From the NCBI RefSeq assembly GCF_907164915.1, contig NC_061862.1:136081520-136145519 (forward strand): DNA of 64,000 nt, written 5' to 3'. Position numbers and translations under genes: made by a program. The notes beneath the pieces were generated by a model. The model worked only from the letters and a program-made list of their open reading frames with translations. It was not told where the DNA came from and did no database searches. Source of the stretch: Impatiens glandulifera (lineage: Eukaryota > Streptophyta > Magnoliopsida > Ericales > Balsaminaceae). Positions within the stretch are counted from its first letter, which is position 1. Every line of letters begins with the position of its first letter. Positions 46,453 to 58,499 of this stretch are shown here, piece by piece.

Positions 46453-48855
46453 ATGACAGAAAGAAGAAAAACCCGATACCTTACTCTAAAGATGGAGCCA
46501 AGGCTGAGGCACTTGGAAGCGCTGGTGGGAGTCCCAAATGCTGAAGTTGATTCTTCCATATTTGCTCAGATCAACGACTTAAACACAGAATAGTTGTCTG
46601 CTAGAAACTCCATTGCTGAAGTTTTAGAGTTGGTTGTTCGGAGGGCGCTGATAACTGAAAAGGACCTAGAGTCCAAACTGGAGTAGTTGGTGACTGAAGA
46701 AGACCTAGCGTCCAGACTGGAGGAGTTGGTGACTGAAGAGGACCTAGAGTCCATACTGGAGCAGATGGTAACGGAAGAGAACTTAGAATCCAGACTGAAA
46801 CACTTGGAGACTGAAATCAGACTCTTGAAAAGAGTTTCAGAAGCTTTAAAGTCGGTTGGCCAGAGAGCGCTGGTAACTGAAGGGGACTTAGAGTCCAGGT
46901 TGGAGCACTTTGACATGGAAATCAGACTCTTGAAGAAAGTTGTTGGCAGCATCCATGCCACATCCCCTATTTCTGCATCTAGATTTAAAGTGTCGGAACC
47001 AAAACCCTTTGGTGGCGTGAGAAGTGCCAAAGAGTTAGAGAATTTTCTGTGGGATATAGAAACTTATTTCGCAACAGTGAAGATCCCTAAAGAGGAAAGA
47101 GTTTCGATCACAAGCATGTACCTTGCGGGGGATGCAAAGCTGTGGTGGAGAGCGCGCTTATCAGATGATACGAGTGCGAATCGATCTAAGATTGACTTGT
47201 GGGAAATCATAAAGTGTGAGCTGAATGAATAGTTTTTGCCTCGAAATTCGTCTTGGAGGGCGAGAGAAGCCCTTCGAAACTTGAAACATGCCGGTTCGAC
47301 CAGGGATTATATGAGGGATTTTACTTCCCTAATGTTGGATGTGAAGGACTTGTCCGAAGAAGATAAATTATTTAACTTTCTATCTAGTTTGCATCTGTGG
47401 GCGCAAACCGAGCTAAGGAGGCAAGATGTGAAGAACTTGCCTTCGGCCGTTTCTGCGGATGATCGCTTAGTGGATTTTAAAGCAATCGGGGGTGAAAATC
47501 CTGATGCTAAGAAGTACACTCAAAGGGACAAGGGGAAGGCTAAATCTTATGAAATAGAGGCAGCCAAGTCCGAGGGATCTAGCAACAAGAAGGAAACAAA
47601 AGGTAGTTTTGCTTTCCAGGACCGTGCCAACCAGGGGTGTTTTATTTGTGAAGGAGACCACCGCATGAAGGACTGTCTAAAGCATGCAAGAGTAGCAGCA
47701 CTCTTGGCCGAGAAAGATGAGGAGTCTAGTGAAGAAGCTCCTGCAAGGGTGAATTCGATGCAGCTATTGAGTGCCTTGTATGCGGAGAAATCATTTCTAT
47801 GGATGGGATTGATGTTTGTGAAAGTCTACATAAATGGAAGAGAGGTGATGGCGCTGGTTGATTCAGGGGCCACACATAACTTTATTGCAGACCGAGAAAT
47901 TCAGAAGCTTGGGTTGGTGATGTCCCCACACAAGGGCCGATTGAAGGCCGTGAATTCTGAAGCCACGCCAAATAAAGGCATGGCCAAGGCCGACCTCCAG
48001 GTGGGAAGTTGGCAAGGGCAGGTCGAGTTGATGGTTGTCCCTCTAGATGATTATGAAGTCATTCTAGGACTTGAGTTTCTGGTCCAAGCGATGGTGGTTG
48101 TGATGCCTCACTTGGGAGGGATTTTCATTAGTGACCCCAAGAACCCCTCATTCATAACAGGAACTTACAAATCTCCAAATAAAAGTAAGTTTGGATGCCT
48201 TGCAGCCATGCAGCTAGTTGAAAGCCCTGTGGGGGAAGAGGAGGCAGAAGCGTCGACTGGGTTGGAGATGAAGGCCAGAAAGGGCCAAGTGTCGGCCTGT
48301 TCTAAGGTCCCGACGCTTGTTGGGTCCAGACTTTCGAAAGTTGTTCGAAAGGTAACCAAGGAGGACCCTAAACATCAGTCGCGGGTGAAGTTGTTGGATT
48401 GTTTAGTATGCAAACTAGACAAGACCGAGAAGAAGATGGAAGTGGGTCTACTGCAGCGACCATCACATATTCCGGGGAGATTGGGCAGATATCTCTCAAA
48501 GGGCTTCGTTCTCGAATTCTCAGGTGCAAGTGGGAAGATCTCCATCCCGTGTGTGGGTAGATCAGCCAAGTATACGGTCTTAATGGGGGTGCTAAATGTA
48601 TCTCCAGCTAAGGAGACCGAGGAAGGGTGTTCTAAATACTTGGGTACGGCGAAATTCCTGAAGGCGAGCAGGAAGACCCCTGTCCCAGGAGTGGACAGAT
48701 TGTACAAGTACACGGTCCTGATGGCAAGGCTGAAAGCGGGTTCGGCTAGGAAGACCGAGAAAATTATTTTCATGTGCTTGGGCGAGACAGGGTTGGTGCA
48801 GGCCCCAACAAGGACGTTGGATTCCTCTAGTGGGGGTGGTATGTTACAGCCTTGA
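46453..48855 (+). pseudogene. Ty3 gag-protease polyprotein with three amber codons
   Basis: From ATG 46453 a single frame of about 800 codons runs to TGA at 48853-48855, which lies inside the 3' LTR. It contains TAG at 46591, 46684 and 47230 and no other stop. An N-terminal coiled coil has repeats of the LVTEEDLESRLE type. A retrotransposon gag domain follows (FGGVRSAKELENFLWDIETY; LWWRARL; LRNLKHAGSTRDYMRDF), then a knuckle-like CFICEGDHRMKDC and an aspartic protease (ALVDSGATHNFIADREIQKL). The last ~200 residues form an unrecognised tail with two YTVLM-containing repeats. No polymerase or integrase is present. The TAGs stand where Glu or Gln codons are expected, so point mutation or readthrough are both possible. 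Confidence 0.88.
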
Positions 48856-49893
48856 ATGTTGGCCTCGGTCTTGGCTTGATTGCGGAGGGCCAGGACCGAG
48901 AGGTGCCTAAAAAGAATGTTGCGGGTGTGCGGCATGGGCACCAGAGTTATAAAGTGCTAAGTGTCGAAAGATTCTGTCGGGGCGCGATTTAAATACAAGG
49001 ACCGAGAGATGGATATTAGCATGCGTGTTCGGCTCGGTATGATGTAGAGTGCCGAGACCGAGCTGAAGTGTGGTCGTGTGCATGCGACCTAGGTGCAAAA
49101 GAGTGACAACGGCCAGCGCATTGAGAGTGCGCGCACCGAGTGCGGAAAATACGGAGTCGACCAAGATGGTTAGAGAAGGACCGAGGGCGATCAGACGAGG
49201 GACCTGGAAATGTCGGTATGATGAGTTGTGGACCCGGAAATATCGAAATAATGGATTGAGGACCGAGAAAGTCGGCACGATGGACCGAAGTGGGGGATAA
49301 AGTCAGCAGCAGCTGGGTCTGAGGGAAAACGTGGGTGTAGTGGACGGTTACAGCCCATTACTTGCAGTTATGCCCACGTCCAGCAGCTCGTGGCACAGCT
49401 TGACCGATGAAGACCGTGGGAATGGATAGTGGGCAGTTGAAGACTGAGTACTAGCGGTTGAGACCCACGATTCAGCACCCACGGCCGAGCAGTTAGACCC
49501 CACGTTCTGAAGTAGTTATTTTCCTAGGCCTATGTTATTTCTTTGGCTATAAATATAACACTTGAGCTGCACAAAGACGGTTGGTTGAGTTTTGGTAGAA
49601 AAATACCTACAACTAGTGAGAGTCATTTTGTGTTCAGCCAAGTGAGTTTATAGTCTTTTTTGTAATTGTTATTTGTGAGCGAAATAAAATTATAAAGTTG
49701 GGCGTGGCCCGTAATTCTGTGTCTTTTACTTTCTTGCATACTTATTGATTGTGTTGTGAATTCGCTGGTTATTTTTGTGCGAGAAATTAACCTCGGTGTT
49801 GGAGTTTGACTAATTGTTTTGGTGCGCAAGACAAGCCGCACAAGGGCAAAAAAATTAGTAAAAATTCTGCTGCGTTATTTGCCCGTGTGACAT
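48842..49893 (+). repeat. 3' LTR of the Ty3 element
   Basis: 1052 bp, starting TGTTACAGCCTTGAATGTTG and ending GCCCGTGTGACA. It supplies the gag-protease stop codon. Confidence 0.95.
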
Positions 49894-50041
49894 TAAACTG
49901 TATTATACATAACACACTTAAAAATAGATAAAATAATGAGTTCTATTCACCATTTAAAAACACCTTAGGTTGAAATTGAGGATTACCATCTTTCTATTTA
50001 ACTTAACTTGTGTAGTTAGTTAGGAAGTTCTCATAGTTTAG
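49894..50041 (+). repeat. Right copy of ~150-bp duplication flanking the Ty3 element
   Basis: TTAAACTGTATTATACATAA to CTCATAGTTTAG, starting at the first base after the 3' LTR. Partner of 45213-45362. Confidence 0.9.
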
Positions 50042-51780
50042 TAACCTTCATAAGATTATTTGTGTTTATTAATTTTCTAGTTTATTTGATTTATTTTGTT
50101 TTTTTCTCTTATTTGTCTTTCATAATTTGTAAAAAGAATTCTCATAACATACTTAGTTTTGTTATATTTAAATTAATTTTTTTCATAATATATGAACTAT
50201 TTTTAAAAATATGTAATTTAAAACTAGAAAAAAAAAACTCATTTAGATCGTATATATTAATAAAAAGTCATTTAAACATATGTACTAATCAAAAATTAAC
50301 TTATTTAACCTTCTTTTTAGTAAATCATAGTTAATTTTTATTTCTTAATTTATATATTTATTAATTAAATATTAATATATTTTTTCTTTTTTTTTCATTA
50401 ATAAATGAACTCTTTATTTTTATCTTTTTTATAAAAAAATTATTATTTTTATATGAGTATTTATTATTAATTATTTTAATTTTATTATATATATATATAT
50501 ATATATGAACATTTATCATTAATTATTTTAATTATTTCTTTTTTATTTTTTATTTTTTTTTATATTATTATTATTATTAATTATTTTAAAATTATTTATT
50601 TCCAAAATATAATAAGTTCTTTCAAAAATAAAAATTCTTCAAGACAAAAATAAATTAATTAATAATCAAAAATTGAATAATAATAGCAACTCATTCATCA
50701 AACACCCAGAGTAATAATCAAATATGAGACAAAACAATGTTACTTACTACTACTATAAGTCAAAAATATTACGATAAAACATAAAATTCAAAAATAAGTT
50801 GTTAATTTATTTTTTTAAATGAGAATTTAAGAACTTTAAAAAATAAAAACAGATAAAATAAAATAAAAACTAAAATAAATTAATAAATAATTTAAGAATG
50901 AAATAAATTATCTATGGTTTAATTAATGAAAGAAAATATATTAATATTTAATTAATAAATATATAAATTTAAAAATTAAAATTAACTATGATTATTAAAA
51001 GAGAATAAATGAATATTTTTTTTATAATACGTAAGTTTAAATAATATTTTATTAGTATACGTCTAAGTAAGCTAATTCTACTCGTACATACATTTAAGAG
51101 CTTTTTTTCTTAAAACTTATAAGATAAAATGGTAAATTATTTGAATTTATTATATAAATATATATATGATATTTTAATATTTTATTAATAAATTAATATA
51201 GATTGATTATTCATAAATATATATATATATATATAATTAATATTTTAAAATATATAAATATTATATATCATTATATATAATAAAGAAATGGCAAGGTTGA
51301 GATATTGATAAAGAGAATAGGAGAGGATAAAATGACATCATGTCATTGTTTGAAAAAAAAAAAAAGAAGAGTAAAAGAAGAGAAATTTTTTATTTTTTAA
51401 GTCAAATTGTGTCATTTCTTTCCATTTCACATTTTATGAATTATCTTTCTTATATGAAAATTTCTTATCTTTTCATATGTAATATTAATTATAAATTTCG
51501 TGTATTTATACGAGCAAAAATATAAACAGAATATTATTTATATATATATATTTTAGATAAAATTAATATTATTTAAATTTAATTAGTTTAAATTTATAAA
51601 AATTATGTTTACTTCAAAATTTAATGTTAATCTATATTTTAAAATTCATTAAATATCTAAAATTAAAAAAAAAAAATGTTTAAAAAACACTTAAAAGAGA
51701 TGTAAATTTCTTCTTAATAAAAATCAAGTCAATTACACCATTTATCTTGTTAGTTACTATAGATCGATCTAGAGATTTCA
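50042..51780. other. AT-rich DNA without a gene
   Basis: Very AT-rich, with short TA runs near 50490 and 51215. Frames at 50062-50334 and 51340-51525 are low-complexity and unsupported. Confidence 0.5.
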
Positions 51781-54245
51781 ATTAAAGTTATGTCATATAT
51801 TTTGCTCTTATCTAGAATAATATTAGACATATTTTACATTATTATCGACCTCTTATCTATTACTGCGACATTTTTTACTACCACTTCGACAAACCAACCA
51901 CCAATCACACAATCCACATCTCATATCGTGACTTCACACACTTTCACACATCTATTATCTCTCGTCAAATAAACCACCAATCTCAACCGAACTCTCATAT
52001 CATGACCTCACTTTTTCACATGCCTCTTATCACACTCGACAAACTAACCACCAATCTCAATCGACCTCTAGTATCGTGAGCTCGCACATTTTCACATTTT
52101 GTTCAATCAAAATTTCATTCATATAATTTTTAACATCGATATCTCCTTTATTATCGGTCTCTTATCCCCACAAATCTCGCCTTTCATCTCATAATTTTTA
52201 CCCTTATCGCAACCTCTTTTATCACCAATCGACATATTATCTTGTGACTCACACTTTTTCATATTTCTCTTTATCCACTTGGAAAATCACCATAATTCTC
52301 AATCAATATTTAATCTCGTGACCTCACACACTTTTACAATTTGATTAATTAACATCTCATTCATATATTTTAACCACTTCGGTAAACCAATCATCAAATC
52401 TCAATCGAAATCTCATCTCGTTACCTCACACACTTTCACACACCTCGTATCCTCGTCAAACCAAACACAAATTCCTCAATCAGCCTATCATCTTGTGACT
52501 CACACTTTTAATATTGTCTATTTGTCCCCTCAACAAATAACTCACCAATCACAATCGACCTCTAATCTCGTGACCTCACACACTTTTATATTTTGGTCAG
52601 TCAATATCTCATTCATATGTTTTTAACCACTAATATCTCATTTGTTACCAACCTCCTAAATTATTCCCCACTTCCGGAAAACCAACCACCAAATATCAAT
52701 TAACATATCATCTCATTACCTTACACACACTTTCACATACCTCTTATCCATCATCAAACCAAACATCAATCTCCCCAATATACCTCTTATTTTGTGACTC
52801 ACACTTTTCATATGCTTCTTTATCCCTCGGCAAACCACTCACTAATCCTAATTTTGACCTTTAATCTCGTGACCTCACATGCACGTTTATACTTCGATCA
52901 ATCAACATCTCATTTATATATTTTTAAATGTTTATATCTCCTTTTATTATCGGCTTCTTATCCCAACAAATCAATCATAAATCTCTACCTCGCATCTCAT
53001 CATATTTATTCTTATAACGACTTCTTGCATCCCTACTTCAACAAATCAACAACAGATCGCCCAATCGACCAGTTTGGTCAATCAACATCTCATTCATATA
53101 TTATTAACTACTAATATCTAATTTGTTAAGTAGACCTCTTATATTTAACCTCACTTCGGCAAACCAACCATCAAAAATCTCAATTGACATTTCATCTCGT
53201 GACCTCACACATTTTCACACACCTCTTATCCCCTCGGAAAACCACCCATCAATCTTAGTCAACCTCTTGTGACTCACACTTTTTCATATGCCACTTTTAT
53301 CCACTCGACAAACGACCCACAAAATCTTAGTCGACCTCTTGTGACTCACACTTTTTCATATGCATCTTTATCCCCTCGGTAAACCACTCATCAATCTTAA
53401 TCGACCTCTTTTCCCCCCCCCCCCCCACTTTAACAAATTAACAACCAATTCCAATTGATCACATTACCTCTTATCCCTCGTCAAACCAACCATTAATCCC
53501 TCAAATGACCTTCATCTTGTGACTCACACTTTTTCATATGCATCTTTATCCCCTCATATGCCTCTTTACCCCTCGACAAACAACCCACCAATCTTAGACG
53601 ACCTCTTTTCCCCCCCCCCCCCACTACTACAAATCAACAACCAATATCAATTGATCACACCTCTTATACCTCGTCAAACCAACCACTAACCCTCAAATGA
53701 CCCTCATCTTGTGACTCACACTTTTTTATATGCATCTTTATCCCCTCATATGTCTCTTTACCCCCTCGATAAATAATCCACCAATCTTAGACGACATTTT
53801 TATCCTCACTTCAACAAATCAACAATCAATACAAATTGATCACACGTCTCTTATACCTCATCAAACCAACCATTAACCCCCACAATTGATCATCATCTTG
53901 TGACTCACACTTTCTCATATGCCTCATTATCCCCTTGCGACTCATAGTTTCACACGTCTCTTATCTTTCAGTCAACCAATTACCACCAACCAATAATCTC
54001 AATCGACCTATAATCTTGTGACCTAACGATCTTTTATTACTCACCTCTTATCCTTTGTTAAACCACATCCCAACCACAATTTCACACGTCTCTTATCCTT
54101 AGGAAAATAAACCACAAATTTCAATCAACATTTAACCTCGTGACCTCACACTTTGGTCAATCAAATATTTGATTCATATTTTTTAACCACTCTCATTTGT
54201 TATCGACCTATTATTCCTTAGAAAACCACACCCCAATCACACTTG
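51780..54245. repeat. Degenerate tandem array, ~2.4 kb
   Basis: Words such as ACCACCAATCTCAATCGACC, CTCGTGACCTCACACACTTT, CACACACCTCTTATCC and TCATTCATAT recur many times in the same orientation, with variable spacing and heavy drift. Poly-C runs lie at 53413-53426 and 53610-53622. The plus strand is strongly pyrimidine- and A-rich. It looks like an eroded minisatellite or satellite; no coding capacity. Confidence 0.7.
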
Positions 54246-54611
54246 GTTAAAGAGTTTATGTTTGTTTTGTTATGTTTCAAGTTTGAAACATACTTATATC
54301 ATTTTTAATTTTATTTTTAACCATTTTAAATTTATGGTCGAGTCAACCCATATTCTGATTCAAATATCTATTTACTCTCACGTATATATCTAAATTATTC
54401 ACAACTCTCGACCCGACAGACTAAACAAATTCAAATTAAGCATTTATATATATATATAAATTAATTAAAACACACCCAACTTTAATAATTAAAAAAATTA
54501 AACTATATACCTTTAATAGGGAATAAAAAAATTATTTTATCCAAAATTAGAGAGAACCAGGTGTTACTTTAAGATAGGACCCATAAAAGAATCTTCCAGG
54601 TACAGGTACGC

Positions 54612-54628
54612 CACAAGCCAACCACACG
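54612..54628 (+). promoter_or_regulatory. Candidate iron-dependent regulatory element of ferritin
   Basis: CACAAGCCAACCACACG, about 180 bp before the ferritin start codon, resembles the iron-dependent regulatory sequence (IDRS) of plant ferritin promoters as I remember it (CACGAG-GCC-CCAC type). In Arabidopsis and maize ferritin genes this element represses transcription when iron is low. The match is by memory. Confidence 0.4.
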
Positions 54629-54718
54629 CTCCACAACAAACTTCTAATCTCATCCATCAACGTTTCATTAATCCAACCGTCCACTTAACATCCTATCACT
54701 ATCTTTTTCCCCACCAAG

Positions 54719-54728
54719 ATATATCTAT
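54719..54728 (+). promoter_or_regulatory. Possible TATA box of ferritin
   Basis: GATATATCTA about 80 bp before the start codon. Confidence 0.3.
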
Positions 54729-54805
54729 CCAGAAATTCCCACTCAATAATATCTTCATCTTCCCCATTTTCATTTCTCCATACCAGTAACCGCACCATCA
54801 TCGCC

Positions 54806-56918
54806 ATGCTTCTCAAAGCTTCTCTATCCTTCTCAGCTCTCAACACTTATGGAGGAGACAACTCCGTCCCATCGCTTCCGGCGACGAACCGCCGGGGAAA
54901 AGGTGTCATCGTCTGCGCATCGTCTAAGAGTTCGAACGCGAACAACCGGCCTCTTACTAGCGTCGTGTTTGAGCCATTCGAAGAGGTTAAGAAGGAATTG
55001 AAGCTGATTCCTACTGTTTCGGAAGAGTCTCTTTCACGACAGAAATATACAAATGATAGTGAATCAGCTATTAATGAACAGATCAAGTGAGTCTTACAAT
55101 GTATTATCATCGTTTCCTTCTTTAATCGAGCTTTTTTTAACATCCTTTTTTTCAATTTGGCAGTGTGGAGTATAATGTTTCGTATGCTTATCATGCTCTG
55201 TTTGCTTACTTTGATCGAGATAACGTTGCTCTGAAAGGACTTGCCAAGTAATCTTTGAAATTCTTAATTGGTTTATAATTATGATTCTGTGTTCAAACTT
55301 CAACTACTTGATTCGAATTCATGGAATTGTGTAGGTTTTTTAAGGAATCTAGTGAAGAGGAAAGAGAACATGCAGAGAAGCTGATGGAGTACCAGGTGTT
55401 TGATAAATTGCATCAATGAGAATAATATTCATATTCCTGCTTTTTTTTTCTAGTTAATTATCAGTCTTTGTTGTTGTTGCTTGGTTTCAGAATAAACGTG
55501 GAGGAAAAGTGAAACTGCAATCTATTCTGATGCCTTTGTCTGAGTTTGATCATGCTGAGAAAGGAGATGCATTATATGGTATTTTTTATTGCCTCCAACC
55601 AAAACTAAAACATTGTTACCATTTGGAAATACTTTCTTGATCTGGGTTTGAGTTTGATCGAGATTTAGTTTAGTTCATGAACATTATCTCATCTAAATCA
55701 ACATTCGGATGAGATAGTTAATGGGTCAAACCCAAATCTAGATCCAGCTCGACAAAATGTTTTCAAATGGACTAAAGCGAAACAACACAATCAAAACTAA
55801 GAAAATAGAAAGATAAGTCTAAGTCTCACAAGATAGAATGTTGCAATAAGTCACAATTGTATTTCTATTTGTTCTTTGAAGCACTCTTAACATTTTGTGG
55901 GTCCAAACCTTATACACAATTTGTAGCATATTAACATTTGAGAATGCTTGAGAATAGACTCTTGTCCCTAGCTTCCTCTATGATCTAGAACTTGTTTGAT
56001 ATAGGTTCTTTTTGATGAAAAAGATTGATTATTTAGGTTCATCTAGGTTAAATTACTAAAATAGTGTTAGTATTTAATATTTAATGAGATAAGGTTGATG
56101 ATTTGAATGATTTGATCAATGAGATAAGGGCTTATTTGGATCAAACAAGGTTGTCTCGAGTCATTTCATGATCAATCTTTCATGTAAAATAAGCTGATAT
56201 ATTTTGTTGAGGTTATTGTGTAGAAATGTAACTCAGACAAGAGAGTTTTCATTCTTATTTCACATATACACCCTAATAATGAACTGATTTAACGAAAATT
56301 GTGGATAAAAAACAAACTTGTTTCATTTATTTTGAATAATCACTCCCAATTTGTGAATTCAGCAATGGAGCTTGCTCTATCCCTTGAGAAGTTGACAAAT
56401 GAAAAACTGCTGAACCTGCATTCTGTAAGTCCTTTCATTATTTTAGCCTGTTTTTCAATTTAAAACTTTGCAATTTATAATGTCATTCTCTTCGACTACA
56501 GGTAGCAAGCGAAAGTAATGATGTTCAGTTAACTGATTTCGTCGAGAGCGAGTTTCTGAATGAACAGGTCAATCTACCATTCATCTTTTAAATTATTTAA
56601 CCTTAGAAACAGGAAACATTAAAGAAAAATGTTTTCTATTTGGTTTTAGGTTGAAGCCATTAAGAAGATATCGGAATATGTTGCTCAGCTAAGAAGAATC
56701 GGAAAAGGACATGGTATGAAATGCAAATCTATCAATTGTTTATAATCTATGATAACAATACTTAATCATTTTAGAATGTTATTTTGATAAATGTTTAGAT
56801 AGATCTTGTTAATGAAAATTTTGTTGATAACATTTTCTTTGTCGATGTTTGTGAAATTGTAGGTGTTTGGCACTTCGATCAAATGCTACTCCGTGAGGGA
56901 GCTGGAGTTGGCGCTTAA
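54806..56918 (+). CDS. FER: Plastid ferritin, eight exons
   Basis: Exons are 54806-55086, 55164-55247, 55335-55395, 55491-55578, 56363-56424, 56502-56567, 56650-56713 and 56863-56918. All introns are GT-AG, and joining gives 253 residues. Seven introns and this length are typical of plant ferritins, 24-subunit iron-storage shells in plastids. A transit peptide (about 1-45) precedes the plant-specific extension ([20 protein letters not shown]). Ferroxidase residues are present: the Glu and Tyr of [15 protein letters not shown] at 130-134, Glu in MELALSLEK and Gln in FLNEQVEAI. The C terminus reads [15 protein letters not shown]. Intron 4 is long (784 bp). No lesions were seen. Likely iron-regulated through its promoter. 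Confidence 0.95.
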
Positions 56919-56987
56919 ATTTTAATTCACTAAGTCTTTCACTCCTTGTGTTTGTCTGCGTTTGTTACTATCTTCGTTCGGAATATG

Positions 56988-56993
56988 AATAAA
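56988..56993 (+). terminator. Possible polyadenylation signal of ferritin
   Basis: AATAAA about 70 bp after the stop codon. Confidence 0.45.
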
Positions 56994-56999
56994 ATTAGC

Positions 57000-58080
57000 C
57001 CCTATCGGATTCCTTTGTTTGAAAATGCATCTCAAAAACTTTTTTTTTAAAATAATATATATAATAACATCGTTTTAATACATTAATCTACCGGAAATGA
57101 CTCACCAAATGTGACGGAACTGATCGATTTAGTTGGGATTGATCAACGATAACTAAACCGATCAAACTAAATAGTTCACAAATCAATTAAAAATTAACTG
57201 ATCCACCTACATGTAAGATATGAGATAAGTTAGACAAAAGTGAAATGTAGATGTTAAAAGCAAGATTGGTAAGGATAATTATTTATTTATAAAGAGTAAT
57301 GTATCAAACTTCAATGAATTACTGATTTATATTGACTAAATACTTTTTTATTTTTTATTTTAGAAAATTTACTATTCTACCCTTATAATTCATTTTTATT
57401 TAAGATGTTTTTAATGAAAATTGTATATAAATGATTCTTAAACTAATTGAATTGTTCTCTCTATAATACACATACATAGGGAAAGTAAGCTAGTTAATTT
57501 CCTTGGAAATACATTCACATGAAAAAAGTAAAAAACAAACTAATCAGGAGGAAATACATACATAATTGGGACTAGACCTGCTAAAACATTAAAGCATTAA
57601 TTGTTATATATAAGTCAATAAATAATTCATCATTATTCTAATTCTTAAGCATGTGTATATGACATTAAGTTTAAACTATAAGACTAATCTTATCATTATT
57701 GTCTTGTTCTATTTTGGAATTTTTCTTATTAATATTATTCTTACAACCATTATGTTAAGGGAAATATTATTGTGAGGCATTGTTTATATTATTTTTTTAA
57801 AATATAATAAAATTATTGTTTTTAGAGTGGATTTACCAACTCCAAAAAAAGATAAAATTATTATTGAGGTAGAAATGGAACGTTACCCTTTAATTTCTTA
57901 TTTTTTAAAATTTAATTCAATATTTAATTTTTTAATTTAAAAAGAATGACAAAACCTAAGTCCATTAATGATCATTAGTTTAAACTAAAAAATATTTATA
58001 ATCAATCACAAAACTTAATATTTACTACCAATTCATCAATAAAACTTAACAATCCAAAACCTAAAAAATATTATGATATA
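57000..58080. other. No gene seen
   Basis: AT-rich 3' flank of ferritin without recognisable features. Confidence 0.5.
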
Positions 58081-58292
58081 ATTGTCCATTTATAGAGTTC
58101 AAACTCAAACAAAAAAACCCTTAAGACAAACATTCAAATTAAGGATGGCAATAGTACCCTTATACCCATATTTGTGATATCCCATAATTGTCCATTTATA
58201 GAGTTCAAACTCAAACAAAAAAACCCTTAAGACAAACATTCAAATTAAGGATGGCAATAGTACCCTTATACCCATATTTGTGATATCCCATA
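58081..58292 (+). repeat. Perfect 106-bp tandem duplication
   Basis: Two copies, 58081-58186 and 58187-58292, each starting ATTGTCCATTTATAGAGTTC and ending GATATCCCATA. I see no differences, so it is very recent or an assembly artefact. Confidence 0.9.
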
Positions 58293-58480
58293 GCCTAGAT
58301 AAGAATATCAGTAAAAGGGTTGGGTTCGGGGTCAGAGTGTGTCAAACCAAACATAATGTAATGAGTACTCGTATACCCGTTACCCATAGATATCCAATGG
58401 ACGGAGTCGGAGATGAGAAGGATAGAAGGTTATCCGATCGGAGTCGGGAATGGAGAGTGTGCCAAATCCGATATCCGACT
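58293..58480. repeat. GC-richer dispersed-repeat-like segment
   Basis: Text such as AAAGGGTTGGGTTCGGGGTC, TATACCCGTTACCCATAGAT and ATCCGATCGGAGTCGGGAAT resembles a common kind of plant interspersed repeat with GGGTA/CCGAT words. Boundaries and class were not resolved. Confidence 0.3.
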
Positions 58481-58499
58481 ATATTAATATTTATATATA

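Larger units (their letters stand above)
45363..49893 (+). mobile_element. Non-autonomous Ty3 (gypsy) element, gag-protease only
   Basis: Two LTRs of about 1.05 kb bound a 2.4-kb interior with a primer-binding site and one gag-protease frame. Reverse transcriptase, RNase H and integrase are absent, so the element would need proteins in trans. Instead of a 5-bp target duplication the element sits exactly between two ~150-bp direct copies of host sequence. The LTRs have diverged by roughly one base in twenty by eye, similar to the flanking copies. Confidence 0.92.

Noticed and set aside
48375..48941. Minus-strand frame of 188 codons
   Set aside because: Antisense of the Ty3 gag-protease tail and LTR; no recognisable motif.
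45358..49898. Ordinary 5-bp target duplication for the Ty3 element
   Set aside because: The five bases before the 5' LTR (CCTAG) and after the 3' LTR (TTAAA) do not match; the long flanking duplication was recorded instead.
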